From NCBI RefSeq assembly GCF_004353905.1, contig NZ_SMOD01000011.1:1-64000 (forward strand): 64,000 nucleotides of DNA, in the 5' to 3' direction. Below are positions 7,258 to 15,381 of the stretch, piece after piece. Source of the DNA: Paraburkholderia guartelaensis (GTDB taxonomy: Bacteria > Pseudomonadota > Gammaproteobacteria > Burkholderiales > Burkholderiaceae). Position 1 is the first letter of the stretch. Every line of letters begins with the position of its first letter. The notes below the pieces were generated by a model, which was not told where the DNA came from, made no database searches, and was given only the letters and a program-made list of their open reading frames with translations. Both the position numbers and the translations under genes were made by a program.

Positions 7258-8526
7258 ATGACCACACCTTCTCCGGAGGCGGCGTCCGACGACCCGCCCA
7301 GTCTTTCGCGCAATCGCGGCTTCCAGCGCTTCTATGGCGCGCGCGTGCTGTCGTCGCTCGCGTTCCAGATGCTCGCCGTCGCCATGGGCTGGCACATCTA
7401 CGCGCTCACGCATAGCGCGTTCGCGCTCGGTCTCGTTGGCCTCGCGCAGTTCCTGCCGATGTTCTGCCTCACGCTCGTCGTCGGCCACGTGGCGGACCGC
7501 TACGACCGCAGACGCATCGCCTCCGTCTGCCAGCTCATCGAATGCGCCGCCGCACTGACCTTTGCGGCCGGCACGGTCGGCGGCTGGCTGAGCGCGCCGC
7601 TCATCTACGCCCTGGCCGCGTGCGTGGGCGCGGCGCGCGCGTTCGAGTCGCCCGCCATTTCGTCCCTGCTGCCGGGCGTCGTCCCGCGCTCGCAACTGCC
7701 GAACGCGACCGCGTGGTCGACCTCGGCGAACCAGACGGCGAACATCGTCGGCCCGGCGCTGGGTGGCCTGCTGTACGGCATCGGCGCGACGCCGGCCTAC
7801 GCGGCCTGCTCAATCGCATTCGCGGCGGCCGCCACGCTCTCGGGCACGATCCCGCTGCGCGCCAAACCGCCCGCACGTGCGCCCGTCACGCTCGAATCGG
7901 TGTTCTCGGGCATCGCGTTCATCCGTTCGCAGCCCGTCATTCTCGGCGCGTTGTCGCTCGATCTGTTCGCAGTGCTGTTCGGCGGCGCGACGGCGCTCTT
8001 GCCCGTGTTCGCCCGCGACATCCTGCATGCCGGGCCCATCGCGCTCGGTCTCTTGCGCTCGGCGACGGCCGCGGGCGCGTTGGCGGGTTCGATCTGGCTC
8101 GCGCACTTTCCGCTGCGGCGCCGGCCGGGTCTCGCGATGTTCGGCGGCGTGATCGTGTTCGGCTGCGCGACGATTGCGTTCGGGCTTTCGCACAACATCG
8201 TCCTGTCGCTGATGGCGCTGGCGGTGCTTGGCGCGTCGGACGTGGTGAGCGTGGTCGTGCGCACGTCGCTCGTGCAGTTGCGTACGCCCGACGAAAAGCT
8301 CGGCCGCGTGAGCGCGGTCAATTCGCTGTTCATTGGCACGTCGAACCAGCTTGGCGAGTTCGAGTCGGGGCTCACGGCGGGCTGGTGGGGCGCGCAGCGC
8401 GCCGTGCTGGTGGGCGGCGTGGCGACGATCTGCGTCGCACTGCTGTGGATGCGGCTCTTCCCGGCCCTGCGCGACACGCGCTCGCTCGAGCGCGAAGAGG
8501 CGCACGCCACCGCAAGCGCGAACTGA
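7258..8526 (+). CDS. MFS exporter of the EntS-like (MFS_3) group
   Basis: 422 residues with 12 likely membrane segments; the loop motif GHVADRYDRRRI (after the second helix) is the MFS motif A. The pattern RNRGFQRFYGARVLSSLAFQ at the N-terminus and LYGIGATPAYAACS fit the EntS/enterobactin-exporter-like branch. Start ATG 7258 is chosen because the downstream sequence begins the family N-terminus; the reading frame is open far upstream without a plausible start. Divergent from the unknown 192-residue gene across ModE operator 3. Substrate unknown; a catecholate or metal-chelate exporter is possible. Confidence 0.8.
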   Translation: MTTPSPEAASDDPPSLSRNRGFQRFYGARVLSSLAFQMLAVAMGWHIYALTHSAFALGLVGLAQFLPMFCLTLVVGHVADRYDRRRIASVCQLIECAAALTFAAGTVGGWLSAPLIYALAACVGAARAFESPAISSLLPGVVPRSQLPNATAWSTSANQTANIVGPALGGLLYGIGATPAYAACSIAFAAAATLSGTIPLRAKPPARAPVTLESVFSGIAFIRSQPVILGALSLDLFAVLFGGATALLPVFARDILHAGPIALGLLRSATAAGALAGSIWLAHFPLRRRPGLAMFGGVIVFGCATIAFGLSHNIVLSLMALAVLGASDVVSVVVRTSLVQLRTPDEKLGRVSAVNSLFIGTSNQLGEFESGLTAGWWGAQRAVLVGGVATICVALLWMRLFPALRDTRSLEREEAHATASAN

Positions 8527-8681
8527 GCGCGCGCGGCAGCCTGCGGCGCCCCGTCCCGCCGATGCCGTGCGCCGGGGTTTGCCGTTATCCTTTCTCCAGG
8601 GTCCGCCCGCGGCGGACCACCGTTTCTGTCATTCACCCGTCAAGTCATGCATCCATCGACCATCGCCCCAAGGAGCGCCGC

Positions 8682-9143
8682 ATGCGCGTAGGCCGCCCCG
8701 TCAAGGCGCTGCCGCAGCCGCTGTGCGACTACTGCGGCGCGAAAGCGGTGCTCGCGCGCTTTGCCGACGAGGCCTACCCGTATCGCGACGATCACGGCCC
8801 GCTCTGGGTCTGCACGCCCTGTGAGGCCTGGATCGGCGTGCCCGCGCGCAGTACGCGCAACGTGCCGCTCGGCCGGCTTGCCAACGCCGCCCTGCGCGAC
8901 GCCAAGAGCCGCCTGCACGACGCACTCGAACCGCTGGTGGCCGCGAAGATGCGGCGCGACAAGGTCAACGCCTTCGAGGCGCGCGGCAAGGCCATCCGCT
9001 GGCTGGGGGAGGAGCTGGGCTTCGACCTGCCCAATCCGTCGATCCACCTCCTGAGCCTCGAGCAATGCGAGCAGGCCATCGCCCACATCGAGGCGTTCAT
9101 GGCTGCGCGGCGCGCTGAGGGCGGCGAGCGCGAGCCGCGCTGA
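8682..9143 (+). CDS. zinc-finger domain protein (DUF3268 type)
   Basis: 153 residues. CDYCGAKAV near residue 15 and WVCTPCEAWIGV near residue 43 form a CxxC...CxxC zinc-binding pair typical of DUF3268 proteins, which are often found in phage- or plasmid-derived regions. The C-terminal half (RDAKSRLHDALEPLVAAKMR...) is helical. AAGGAGCG stands 5 bp before ATG 8682. Role unknown. Confidence 0.8.
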   Translation: MRVGRPVKALPQPLCDYCGAKAVLARFADEAYPYRDDHGPLWVCTPCEAWIGVPARSTRNVPLGRLANAALRDAKSRLHDALEPLVAAKMRRDKVNAFEARGKAIRWLGEELGFDLPNPSIHLLSLEQCEQAIAHIEAFMAARRAEGGEREPR

Positions 9144-9301
9144 GTCGATGGTTTCGCGGCCACGGCCAACCGGTCGCCCGACCGACCGGCGATGCGCGGC
9201 GCATGTCTGTCACTGATAGTTACATTCGATTTGAGGGTCGACGCTTAACCTTCGGCGCGGCGTGCCGTTATTGCACGGAACAGACTCTTACTTGCCCTTC
9301 C

Positions 9302-9763
9302 ATGGCCAGGACCATCCCTTTTCCGCAGCGCTCGCAAGCCGGTCGCCCCCGACGCAGCAAGTCGATGTTGCTGCCGATCCCGCACGCGGTCGCCAACGAG
9401 CTCGCGCTGCAAGTGCATCTCGCACTCGCGGCGTTGCGCCGCGGCGGCACCGGCGACGACGCACGGGCCTTGCTTCATGCTCACGTGCTCGCGCAATCGA
9501 TTGCGGAGGCCGGATATGGCGTCCTTGAACCAGAACAGGTGCGAGCGGCCGATGCCGCGCTGATCGCCTGCTTCGAGCGCGGCAACACGGGCGGCGGCTG
9601 GCAACTGGAGGAAGCGGACTTCGAGTCGGTTGCTAAGCTCGTGAATGTGTACGACCGGCAGCTGCAAAGCGCGCCGCTGTGGGCGCTGACCGAGGCAAGC
9701 GAGCGGCTCGAGCGCATGGGCGCGGGCGATGCCAGCCAGCAGGCATTGCGCAAGAGCGCGTGA
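9302..9763 (+). CDS. conserved hypothetical protein
   Basis: 153 residues from ATG 9302 (MARTIPFPQRSQAGRPRRSK). The N-terminus is basic; the rest is helical and contains LPIPHAVANELALQVHLALA and an acidic tail. Similar proteins in Burkholderiales genomes and prophages are sometimes labelled Fis-like regulators, but I see no clear HTH. The upstream in-frame extension to 9203 lacks family character. Neighbouring DUF3268 gene suggests an old phage or plasmid contribution. Confidence 0.65.
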   Translation: MARTIPFPQRSQAGRPRRSKSMLLPIPHAVANELALQVHLALAALRRGGTGDDARALLHAHVLAQSIAEAGYGVLEPEQVRAADAALIACFERGNTGGGWQLEEADFESVAKLVNVYDRQLQSAPLWALTEASERLERMGAGDASQQALRKSA

Positions 9764-10048
9764 CGCGAGGGACGCCGGGTACGCACATTGCGACCAGGTT
9801 GAATGACCGTCGTCGCACAGACGCAGTGGGTAGCAGGCAGTATGGTGAAGTGAACGATCCCTCTTTGAGAGACGAGCCGGATCGAGGCGATTGACGGAAG
9901 GCCGCAGGCGATGCATCCCCAAAAAATGCATGGCCGCTCTGGTTGAGCGTGGGATGCGCTGGAGCGAACTTGGGGTGAGCCCGACGCGGGCCGCCAGCGG
10001 GCGCTGTGGCGACATTGGCACGAGATTTGACGCGGGACGCGAATCGTG

Positions 10049-10078
10049 TTGACTTCAGACAGGTGGCGCGCCTAAAAT
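10049..10078 (+). promoter_or_regulatory. sigma-70 promoter of the long leader before the ABC transporter
   Basis: TTGACT (10049-10054), 18-bp spacer, TAAAAT (10073-10078). It reads toward the three small ORFs and the permease gene about 0.94 kb downstream. Confidence 0.6.
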
Positions 10079-10084
10079 TCGCCC

Positions 10085-10483
10085 GTCTTAACAAAAGGGG
10101 CTGACGCCTTGGACAGTAGCAGTTGTCGATCTTCGAACAGTTTCGCTGCCTGACCGGCAGGACGTCCGCGCTCCCTTTCTTTCAGCCGCCGTCTTGCCAG
10201 CCAGGCAGATGGTGCGCGTCCAGCAGTAAATCCTCGTGCACTCTTGAATAGCGTCGACCGACGCCGCAGCGCCTTGACCGTATCGAGCGCCGCGGATGGC
10301 CGACATCGCGCCGTAAGCCCGCCCTGATCGATGCGCGCTTGCGGCACGGTTCGTTCGTTGCGCCCTGTGCGCGACGCGCGGATCGACACATGCGCGCCTT
10401 GAGGCCCTTGAAGCCGCTTCGCGTTCGAGCCACCGGCCCGATGCAAGCCCTGGGGTCAGCCGCCGTGACGATAAGGAGTTCCG
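10085..10483 (+). other. long 5' leader without a gene
   Basis: About 400 bp between the predicted promoter and the first small ORF. No convincing ORF. GGGGCTGAC near 10095 can pair with GGTCAGCC near 10454, just before the Shine-Dalgarno of the first small ORF, so a regulatory RNA fold is possible. I could not match a known riboswitch class. Confidence 0.4.
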
Positions 10484-10570
10484 ATGTCTGACAGTGACAG
10501 TTATCCGTTATGCCGCTTCCTTTTGAATTGCACTGAGGAAAGCGGGCAGACGCGAGCCGCCGCGCGCTGA
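10484..10570 (+). CDS. small ORF 1 of the leader (28 aa)
   Basis: ATG 10484 preceded by TAAGGAGT with 7-bp spacing, a strong ribosome-binding site. It encodes MSDSDSYPLCRFLLNCTEES plus a short basic tail and stops at 10570. No similarity recognised. The strong start signal and position in a leader suggest a regulatory leader peptide or a small protein. Confidence 0.45.
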   Translation: MSDSDSYPLCRFLLNCTEESGQTRAAAR

Positions 10571-10639
10571 AAGATTGCGCTCTGCCGGGTCTGCTGGCTT
10601 TCCTCCCAAAGCGTCCCCCGCGACGCCAGGAGAACCAGT

Positions 10640-10810
10640 ATGAAATTCGGCCTTCTTTTGCCGCACCTGTCGGATCTGCAGCCAACGCAGCACACCCTCC
10701 ATCCCGATGAGCTCTGCGCGCGTCAGCGCGCGAGCGCCCCGCCGCCCTGCCGGAAATCGCGACTCGCCGCGCGCTGGCGAGACCTGCGAGCGCGCGTGTT
10801 TCGGGTCTGA
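10640..10810 (+). CDS. small ORF 2 of the leader (56 aa)
   Basis: ATG 10640 preceded by AGGAG with 7-bp spacing. It encodes MKFGLLLPHLSDLQPTQHTL followed by an Arg/Cys-rich basic half. No family recognised. It lies 69 bp after small ORF 1 on the same strand and in the same presumed transcript. Confidence 0.4.
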   Translation: MKFGLLLPHLSDLQPTQHTLHPDELCARQRASAPPPCRKSRLAARWRDLRARVFRV

Positions 10811-10915
10811 ATCAGACAAGCAGTAACGGATCCCCGCGCGTACGCCCAGCCGGCCCGGCCGGCCGTACGCGCCGCGCGAGGGATTCGAGCAATAACCCAA
10901 AGCCGGTGCTTCGAC

Positions 10916-11017
10916 ATGAATAAGTTCAACCACACATTGCGAACGACCCGCCGCGCAGCGCGCGCCTGCGCCTGCGTGTTCGTGCCCACGCCTGTATTCG
11001 CTAACGGAGGCCGCTAA
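10916..11017 (+). CDS. small ORF 3 (33 aa), stop overlaps the permease start
   Basis: ATG 10916 encodes MNKFNHTLRTTRRAARACAC ending VFANGGR. Its TAA (11015-11017) overlaps the permease ATG (11017-11019) as TAATG, and its last codons contain the permease Shine-Dalgarno CGGAGG. This arrangement permits translational coupling. Its own ribosome-binding site is weak. It could also be the degraded signal peptide of a lost protein. Confidence 0.35.
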   Translation: MNKFNHTLRTTRRAARACACVFVPTPVFANGGR

Positions 11018-12765
11018 TGGCGTTCAGCTTCGACCTGAACCGCACGGCCAACGCCTCGGCGTGGCGCGTGCTGCCGAACCGCTGGGACTTCGTCGCGTTC
11101 CCGCTGATGATCGGCCTGATCGCAATGGCGGCCGTGGGCTTTCACGAGACGATGGCGCCTATCGCCACGCTCAAGACCCAGGTCATCTCGCTCGATCCGG
11201 CCAACCTGCCCGAGTACGCCATGCGCACCACGCTGCGCATGCTGGCGGCCATGGTCGCGTCGCTCATCTTCACGCTCGTGTACGGTACGCTCGCGGCGAA
11301 GAGCCGCCGCGCGGGCCAGGTGCTCGTGCCGATTCTCGACATCCTGCAGTCGGTGCCGGTGCTCGGCTACATCTCGTTCACGGTCACGTTCTTTCTCGCG
11401 CTGTTTCCGTCGCGCGTGCTCGGTGCTGAACTCGCGGCGATCTTCGCGATCTTCACGAGCCAGGCCTGGAACATGACCTTCAGCTTCTACCAGTCGCTGC
11501 GCACCGTGCCGCGCGATCTCGATGAAGTCTCGCGAGGTTTCCACCTCACGGGCTGGCAGCGTTTCTGGAAGCTCGAAGTGCCGTTCTCGATGCCGGGCCT
11601 CATCTGGAACATGATGATGTCGATGTCGGGCGGCTGGTTCTTTGTCGTGGCCTCCGAAGCGATCACCGTGGGCAACAACACGATCACGCTGCCCGGTGTT
11701 GGCGCGTATCTGGCCCAGGCAATCGCGGAAAAGAACCTGCATGCCGTGGGCTGGGTCATTCTCGCGATGATCGTGGTGATTCTCGCGTACGACCAGTTCC
11801 TGTTCCGCCCGCTCGTCGCGTGGGCCGACAAGTTCCGCATGGAAACCACGAGCTCGGGGGAAGCACCTGAGTCGTGGCTGCTCGACCTGATTCGCCGCAC
11901 GCGTCTCATTCATCGCCTGCTCGTGCCGATGGGCTTCCTGCTCGCCACGCTTGCGCGCGTGCCTTTGCGCGTGCAGCTGCCCAAGGCACTGCCCGTTGTC
12001 ACCAAGGTCAGCAAGCGCTCGCGTCTCGGCGACATCGTCTGGGCCGTGTTCGTGATCGCGCTGACCGTGTACGTGGTATGGCACGTGGTGGCCTATGTGC
12101 GTACCGGCGTGACGCTCGACGAGGTCTGGCACGTGCTCGTGCTCGGCCTCATCACCCTTTTCCGCGTGCTGCTGCTGATCGTGATCGCTTCGGTGATCTG
12201 GGTGCCGCTCGGCGTGCTGATCGGCCTGCGCCCGGCGCTGGCCGAGAAGGTCCAGCCGCTCGCGCAGTTCCTCGCGGCATTCCCGGCCAACCTGCTGTTC
12301 CCGGTGTTCGTGATCGTGATCGTGCGCTTTCACCTCAACCCGGACATCTGGCTCTCGCCGCTGATCGTGCTCGGCACGCAGTGGTACATCCTCTTCAACG
12401 TGATCGCAGGCGCGACCGCGTACCCGAACGACTACAAGGAAGCGGCGAAGAACTTCCACATTCGTGGCTGGCAATGGTGGAAGAAGGTCATGCTGCCGGG
12501 CATCTTCCCGTACTACATCACGGGTGCCATCACGGCGTCGGGCGGCGCATGGAACGCGAGCATCGTCTCCGAGTTCGTGCAATGGGGCGACACGAAAGTC
12601 GTCGCGCATGGCCTCGGCGCGTACATCGCAGAAACGACCGCCGCCGGCGATTTCCCGAAGATCATTCTGGGCATCGCGATGATGTCCCTGTTCGTTACGT
12701 TGTTCAACCGCGTACTCTGGCGTCCGCTGTACGCCTACGCCGAGTCCCGGCTGCGCCTCGATTGA
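11017..12765 (+). CDS. ABC transporter permease with two fused permease domains
   Basis: 582 residues with two BPD_transp_1 permease halves: the first about residues 75-280 (EAA-like loop FHLTGWQRFWKLEVPFSMPG), the second about 360-575 (FHIRGWQWWKKVMLPGIFPY). The two loops resemble each other, pointing to duplication and fusion, so one chain can form the whole membrane channel. The family is related to nitrate/sulfonate/bicarbonate importers, but no substrate-binding gene is present here. CGGAGG lies just before the start. The partner ATPase follows after 14 bp. Substrate unknown. Confidence 0.88.
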   Translation: MAFSFDLNRTANASAWRVLPNRWDFVAFPLMIGLIAMAAVGFHETMAPIATLKTQVISLDPANLPEYAMRTTLRMLAAMVASLIFTLVYGTLAAKSRRAGQVLVPILDILQSVPVLGYISFTVTFFLALFPSRVLGAELAAIFAIFTSQAWNMTFSFYQSLRTVPRDLDEVSRGFHLTGWQRFWKLEVPFSMPGLIWNMMMSMSGGWFFVVASEAITVGNNTITLPGVGAYLAQAIAEKNLHAVGWVILAMIVVILAYDQFLFRPLVAWADKFRMETTSSGEAPESWLLDLIRRTRLIHRLLVPMGFLLATLARVPLRVQLPKALPVVTKVSKRSRLGDIVWAVFVIALTVYVVWHVVAYVRTGVTLDEVWHVLVLGLITLFRVLLLIVIASVIWVPLGVLIGLRPALAEKVQPLAQFLAAFPANLLFPVFVIVIVRFHLNPDIWLSPLIVLGTQWYILFNVIAGATAYPNDYKEAAKNFHIRGWQWWKKVMLPGIFPYYITGAITASGGAWNASIVSEFVQWGDTKVVAHGLGAYIAETTAAGDFPKIILGIAMMSLFVTLFNRVLWRPLYAYAESRLRLD

Positions 12766-12779
12766 GATGGAGTGACATC

Positions 12780-14114
12780 ATGCTGAATCCGAAAATCGTC
12801 TCTTCCGACCTGCTGCCGATGCGGCCCGCTCCCGGCGAGGAAGTGCTTGCCGTCAAGCATGTTTCGCGTGGCTTCGCGAAGAAAGAGGACGAGCGCCTCG
12901 TGCTCGACGACGTGAACCTCACGCTGCGCGAGGGCGAGATCGTCGGCTTGCTGGGCCGTTCCGGCTCGGGCAAGTCCACGCTGCTGCGCATTATCTCGGG
13001 GCTCATCGAGCCGACCGAAGGCGAGGTGAACTGGCTCGGCAAGCCGCTCGAAGGACCGGCCGAAGGCGTGTCGATGGTGTTCCAGACCTTCGCGCTGTTC
13101 CCGTGGCTCACGGTGCTGCAGAACGTGGAAGCGGGCCTCGAAGCGCAGGGCGTGGGCGCGCGCGAGCGCCGCGAACGGGCGCTGGCGGCCATCGACCTGA
13201 TCGGTCTGGACGGCTTCGAAAACGCGTATCCGCGTGAGCTTTCCGGCGGCATGCGCCAGCGCGTGGGCTTCGCGCGCGCGCTCGTGGTCGACCCGACGCT
13301 CCTGCTCATGGACGAGCCGTTCTCCGCGCTCGACGTGCTGACCGCCGAAACGCTGCGTACCGATTTGCTCGATCTGTGGACGCAAGGGCGTCTGCCGATC
13401 AAGTCCGTGCTGATCGTCACGCACAACATCGAGGAAGCGGTGTTCATGTGCGACCGCATTCTCGTCTTGTCGTCGAACCCGGGGCGCGTGTCGGCCGAGA
13501 TCAAGGTGCCGTTCAAGCATCCGCGCAACCGTCTCGACCCGGCGTTCCGCAAGCTCGTCGACGACATCTACGCGAAGATGACGGCGCGCGAAGCCGCCGA
13601 GGCCACGACTCGCCGTCTTGAAGTGGGCAGCCGCCTGCCGGACGTGTCGACCAACATCATGGCGGGTCTGATCGAAACGCTGGCGGCCGCGCCGTATCAC
13701 GGCCGCGCCGACATGCCGGAAATCGCGCGCTCGCTGCATCTGGAAGTGGACGACCTGTTCCCGATCGTGGAAATGCTCCAGCAGCTCGGCTTTGCCGACG
13801 TGCGCGAAGGCGATGTGCTGCTCACGCCGCCCGCACGCGTGTTCGCCGAGATGGGCACGCAGGCGCGCAAGCTCATGTTCGCCGATCACCTGCTGCGCAA
13901 CGTGCCGCTCGCGGCGCGGATCAAGAAGGTGCTCGACGAGCGCCCGGGCCATCGTGCGCCGCGCGTGCGCTTCGAGCAGGAACTGGAGGACGTGCTTTCG
14001 GATGTCGACGCCGAAGAAACGCTCGATACCGTGATCGAGTGGGCGCGTTACGGCGAGGTCTTTTCGTACAACGACCAGTCGGAAATCTTCAGCTTCGAGG
14101 ACGTCGAGGCGTAA
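12780..14114 (+). CDS. ABC transporter ATPase with AAA-associated C-terminal domain
   Basis: 444 residues. Walker A GRSGSGKS (59-66), Q-loop FQTFALFPW (101-109), signature LSGGM (154-158), Walker B LLLMDEP (174-180), H-loop THN. Nucleotide-binding domain resembles the NitT/TauT importer ATPases. Beyond about residue 285 a second domain of about 150 residues follows (VSTNIMAGLIETLAAAPYHG ... ADMPEIARSLHLEVDDLFPI), corresponding to the AAA-associated C-terminal domain family, which looks like a winged-helix regulatory module. Energises the fused permease upstream. Confidence 0.88.
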   Translation: MLNPKIVSSDLLPMRPAPGEEVLAVKHVSRGFAKKEDERLVLDDVNLTLREGEIVGLLGRSGSGKSTLLRIISGLIEPTEGEVNWLGKPLEGPAEGVSMVFQTFALFPWLTVLQNVEAGLEAQGVGARERRERALAAIDLIGLDGFENAYPRELSGGMRQRVGFARALVVDPTLLLMDEPFSALDVLTAETLRTDLLDLWTQGRLPIKSVLIVTHNIEEAVFMCDRILVLSSNPGRVSAEIKVPFKHPRNRLDPAFRKLVDDIYAKMTAREAAEATTRRLEVGSRLPDVSTNIMAGLIETLAAAPYHGRADMPEIARSLHLEVDDLFPIVEMLQQLGFADVREGDVLLTPPARVFAEMGTQARKLMFADHLLRNVPLAARIKKVLDERPGHRAPRVRFEQELEDVLSDVDAEETLDTVIEWARYGEVFSYNDQSEIFSFEDVEA

Positions 14115-14136
14115 GGCCTGCTTCCTCGTAAAAAGC

Positions 14137-14179
14137 AAAAACGGGCGGCGAGGGTGACACCTCAACCGCCCGTTTTTTT
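14137..14179. terminator. bidirectional terminator between ABC ATPase and FKBP genes
   Basis: ACGGGCGG (14141-14148) pairs with CCGCCCGT (14166-14173), flanked by an A-run and a T-run of seven, so it can stop both convergent genes. Confidence 0.85.
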
Positions 14180-14199
14180 GCCTGCGGAATCTGCTGGCC

Positions 14200-14598
14200 T
14201 TACTGACCGATACCGATCAGCTCGATTTCGAACGTGAGGTCGCTGTTCGGCGGGATCGGACCGACCGCGCGATCGCCATAAGCGGTCGCCGCCGGGCAGG
14301 TCAGCTTCGCCTTGCCGCCGACCTTCATCTTCTGCACGCCTTGCGTCCAGCAGGGAATCACGCGATTGAGCGGGAAGGTTGCCGGGCCGCCGTGCTTGTC
14401 GGAGCTGTCGAATTCGGTGCCGTTCGCGAGCGTGCCGCGATAGTTCACGCGCACGACGTCGGTGGCGGTGGGTTGCGGACCGGTCCCTTGCTTGATGTGC
14501 TCGACGATGACGCCCGACGGCAACTTGTCGATGGTGTTGGCGGCGAACGCGGTCGTTGCGACGGTGGCAGCGGCGACCAGGGCAATCAGTGATTTCAT
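14200..14598 (-). CDS. periplasmic FKBP-type peptidyl-prolyl cis-trans isomerase
   Basis: 132 residues. Signal peptide MKSLIALVAAATVATTAFA, then an FKBP domain: VNYRGTLANGTEFDSS, FPLNRVIPCWTQGVQKMKVG, AYGDRAVGPIPPNSDLTFEI. These hold the aromatic and Asp positions of the FKBP active site. Predicted to help fold exported proteins. Full length for the single-domain exported FKBPs. The FKBP core and the AYG motif are intact. Confidence 0.92.
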   Translation of the reverse strand: MKSLIALVAAATVATTAFAANTIDKLPSGVIVEHIKQGTGPQPTATDVVRVNYRGTLANGTEFDSSDKHGGPATFPLNRVIPCWTQGVQKMKVGGKAKLTCPAATAYGDRAVGPIPPNSDLTFEIELIGIGQ

Positions 14599-14675
14599 GA
14601 GATGTCCTCGTTAAATGGCAAATCGATTATATCGGGCGCGCCGCCTGGGTCCCGGTTCGTTGCCGGTATGACGAT

Positions 14676-15137
14676 TCAGGCGCCGGTGTACGGCGTGCCG
14701 TCCTTGTGCAGAAACCGTCCGTCACTGGTGGGGCTGATCATGTCGACGTCGGAGCAGGTGATGACGTCTGCCGGCGAACGTGAGCCGACTTCGAGATACA
14801 CGGCGACGCGATCCGACCGGTTGATCATGTGGTGTCCGTTACCGGAGTGCTTCGCAAACGCCGCGCAGTCCCCCGCGCGCAGCACGGTTTCACCATCGTC
14901 CTCGATCAGCGTCAACTCGCCTTCGAGGACGTAGACGAATTCGTCTTCGTCCGAATGCCAGTGACGCTGGCTCGACCAGTTCCCCGGCGGCAGGTGCATG
15001 AAGTTGACGCCAAAGTCGCGCAGACCGCCGGCGTCGCCGAGCCGCTGACGAATGCGCTCGGCGCACGGCGCGTCGAATGGCGCGGGATAGCCGGTGCCTT
15101 GACGCTTTGGCACGCTCGCGAGGTCGATCTTCGGCAT
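14676..15137 (-). CDS. cupin-domain protein
   Basis: 153 residues from ATG 15137 (MPKIDLASVPKRQGTGYPAP). A single cupin barrel: motif 1 QRHWHSDEDEFVYVLEGELT with metal-ligand His/His/Glu, and motif 2 around FAKHSGNGHHMIN. Cupins of this size act as small isomerases, dioxygenases or binding proteins; the substrate cannot be told. It stands alone between FKBP and dispersed box copies 3 and 4. Confidence 0.8.
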   Translation of the reverse strand: MPKIDLASVPKRQGTGYPAPFDAPCAERIRQRLGDAGGLRDFGVNFMHLPPGNWSSQRHWHSDEDEFVYVLEGELTLIEDDGETVLRAGDCAAFAKHSGNGHHMINRSDRVAVYLEVGSRSPADVITCSDVDMISPTSDGRFLHKDGTPYTGA

Positions 15138-15167
15138 GGACGACTCCACAATTTGCGAAGGCAGAGG

Positions 15168-15188
15168 AAAGGTGAGCATCTTCGGGAC
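15168..15188 (+). repeat. dispersed intergenic box, copy 3, with hairpin
   Basis: AAGGTGAGCATCTTCGGGAC, two differences from the consensus, followed at once by the hairpin GCGCCGC / GCGGCGC (7-bp stem). Confidence 0.6.
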
Positions 15189-15292
15189 TCACCGCGCCGC
15201 GCGTGCGGCGCACCATGCCACCGCTCGCAGACCCTTGATTAGACGGAGAACTTTACCCTGCCAGCGTTGCGCCGCGACGTTGCTTGCGCTGT

Positions 15293-15313
15293 ATCGGTGA
15301 GCTTTTTCGGGAG
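15293..15313 (+). repeat. dispersed intergenic box, copy 4, with hairpin
   Basis: TCGGTGAGCTTTTTCGGGAG, differing only at the 5' end, followed about 30 bp later by an 11-bp imperfect hairpin (GCCGGCGCGCG / CGCGCACCGGC). It lies just beyond the stop of the MscS gene. Confidence 0.6.
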
Positions 15314-15381
15314 ATCGGCCGAGTGAAGCGAAGGGTGAGGCCGGCGCGCGTAAGGCGCGCACCGGCTTGTGTGTCGACGCA

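Noticed and set aside
10085..10483. Known riboswitch (for example yybP-ykoY) in the ABC leader
   Set aside because: GGGG/GGTCAG pairing was tempting, but the conserved GGGGAGUAG core and other required motifs are not present.
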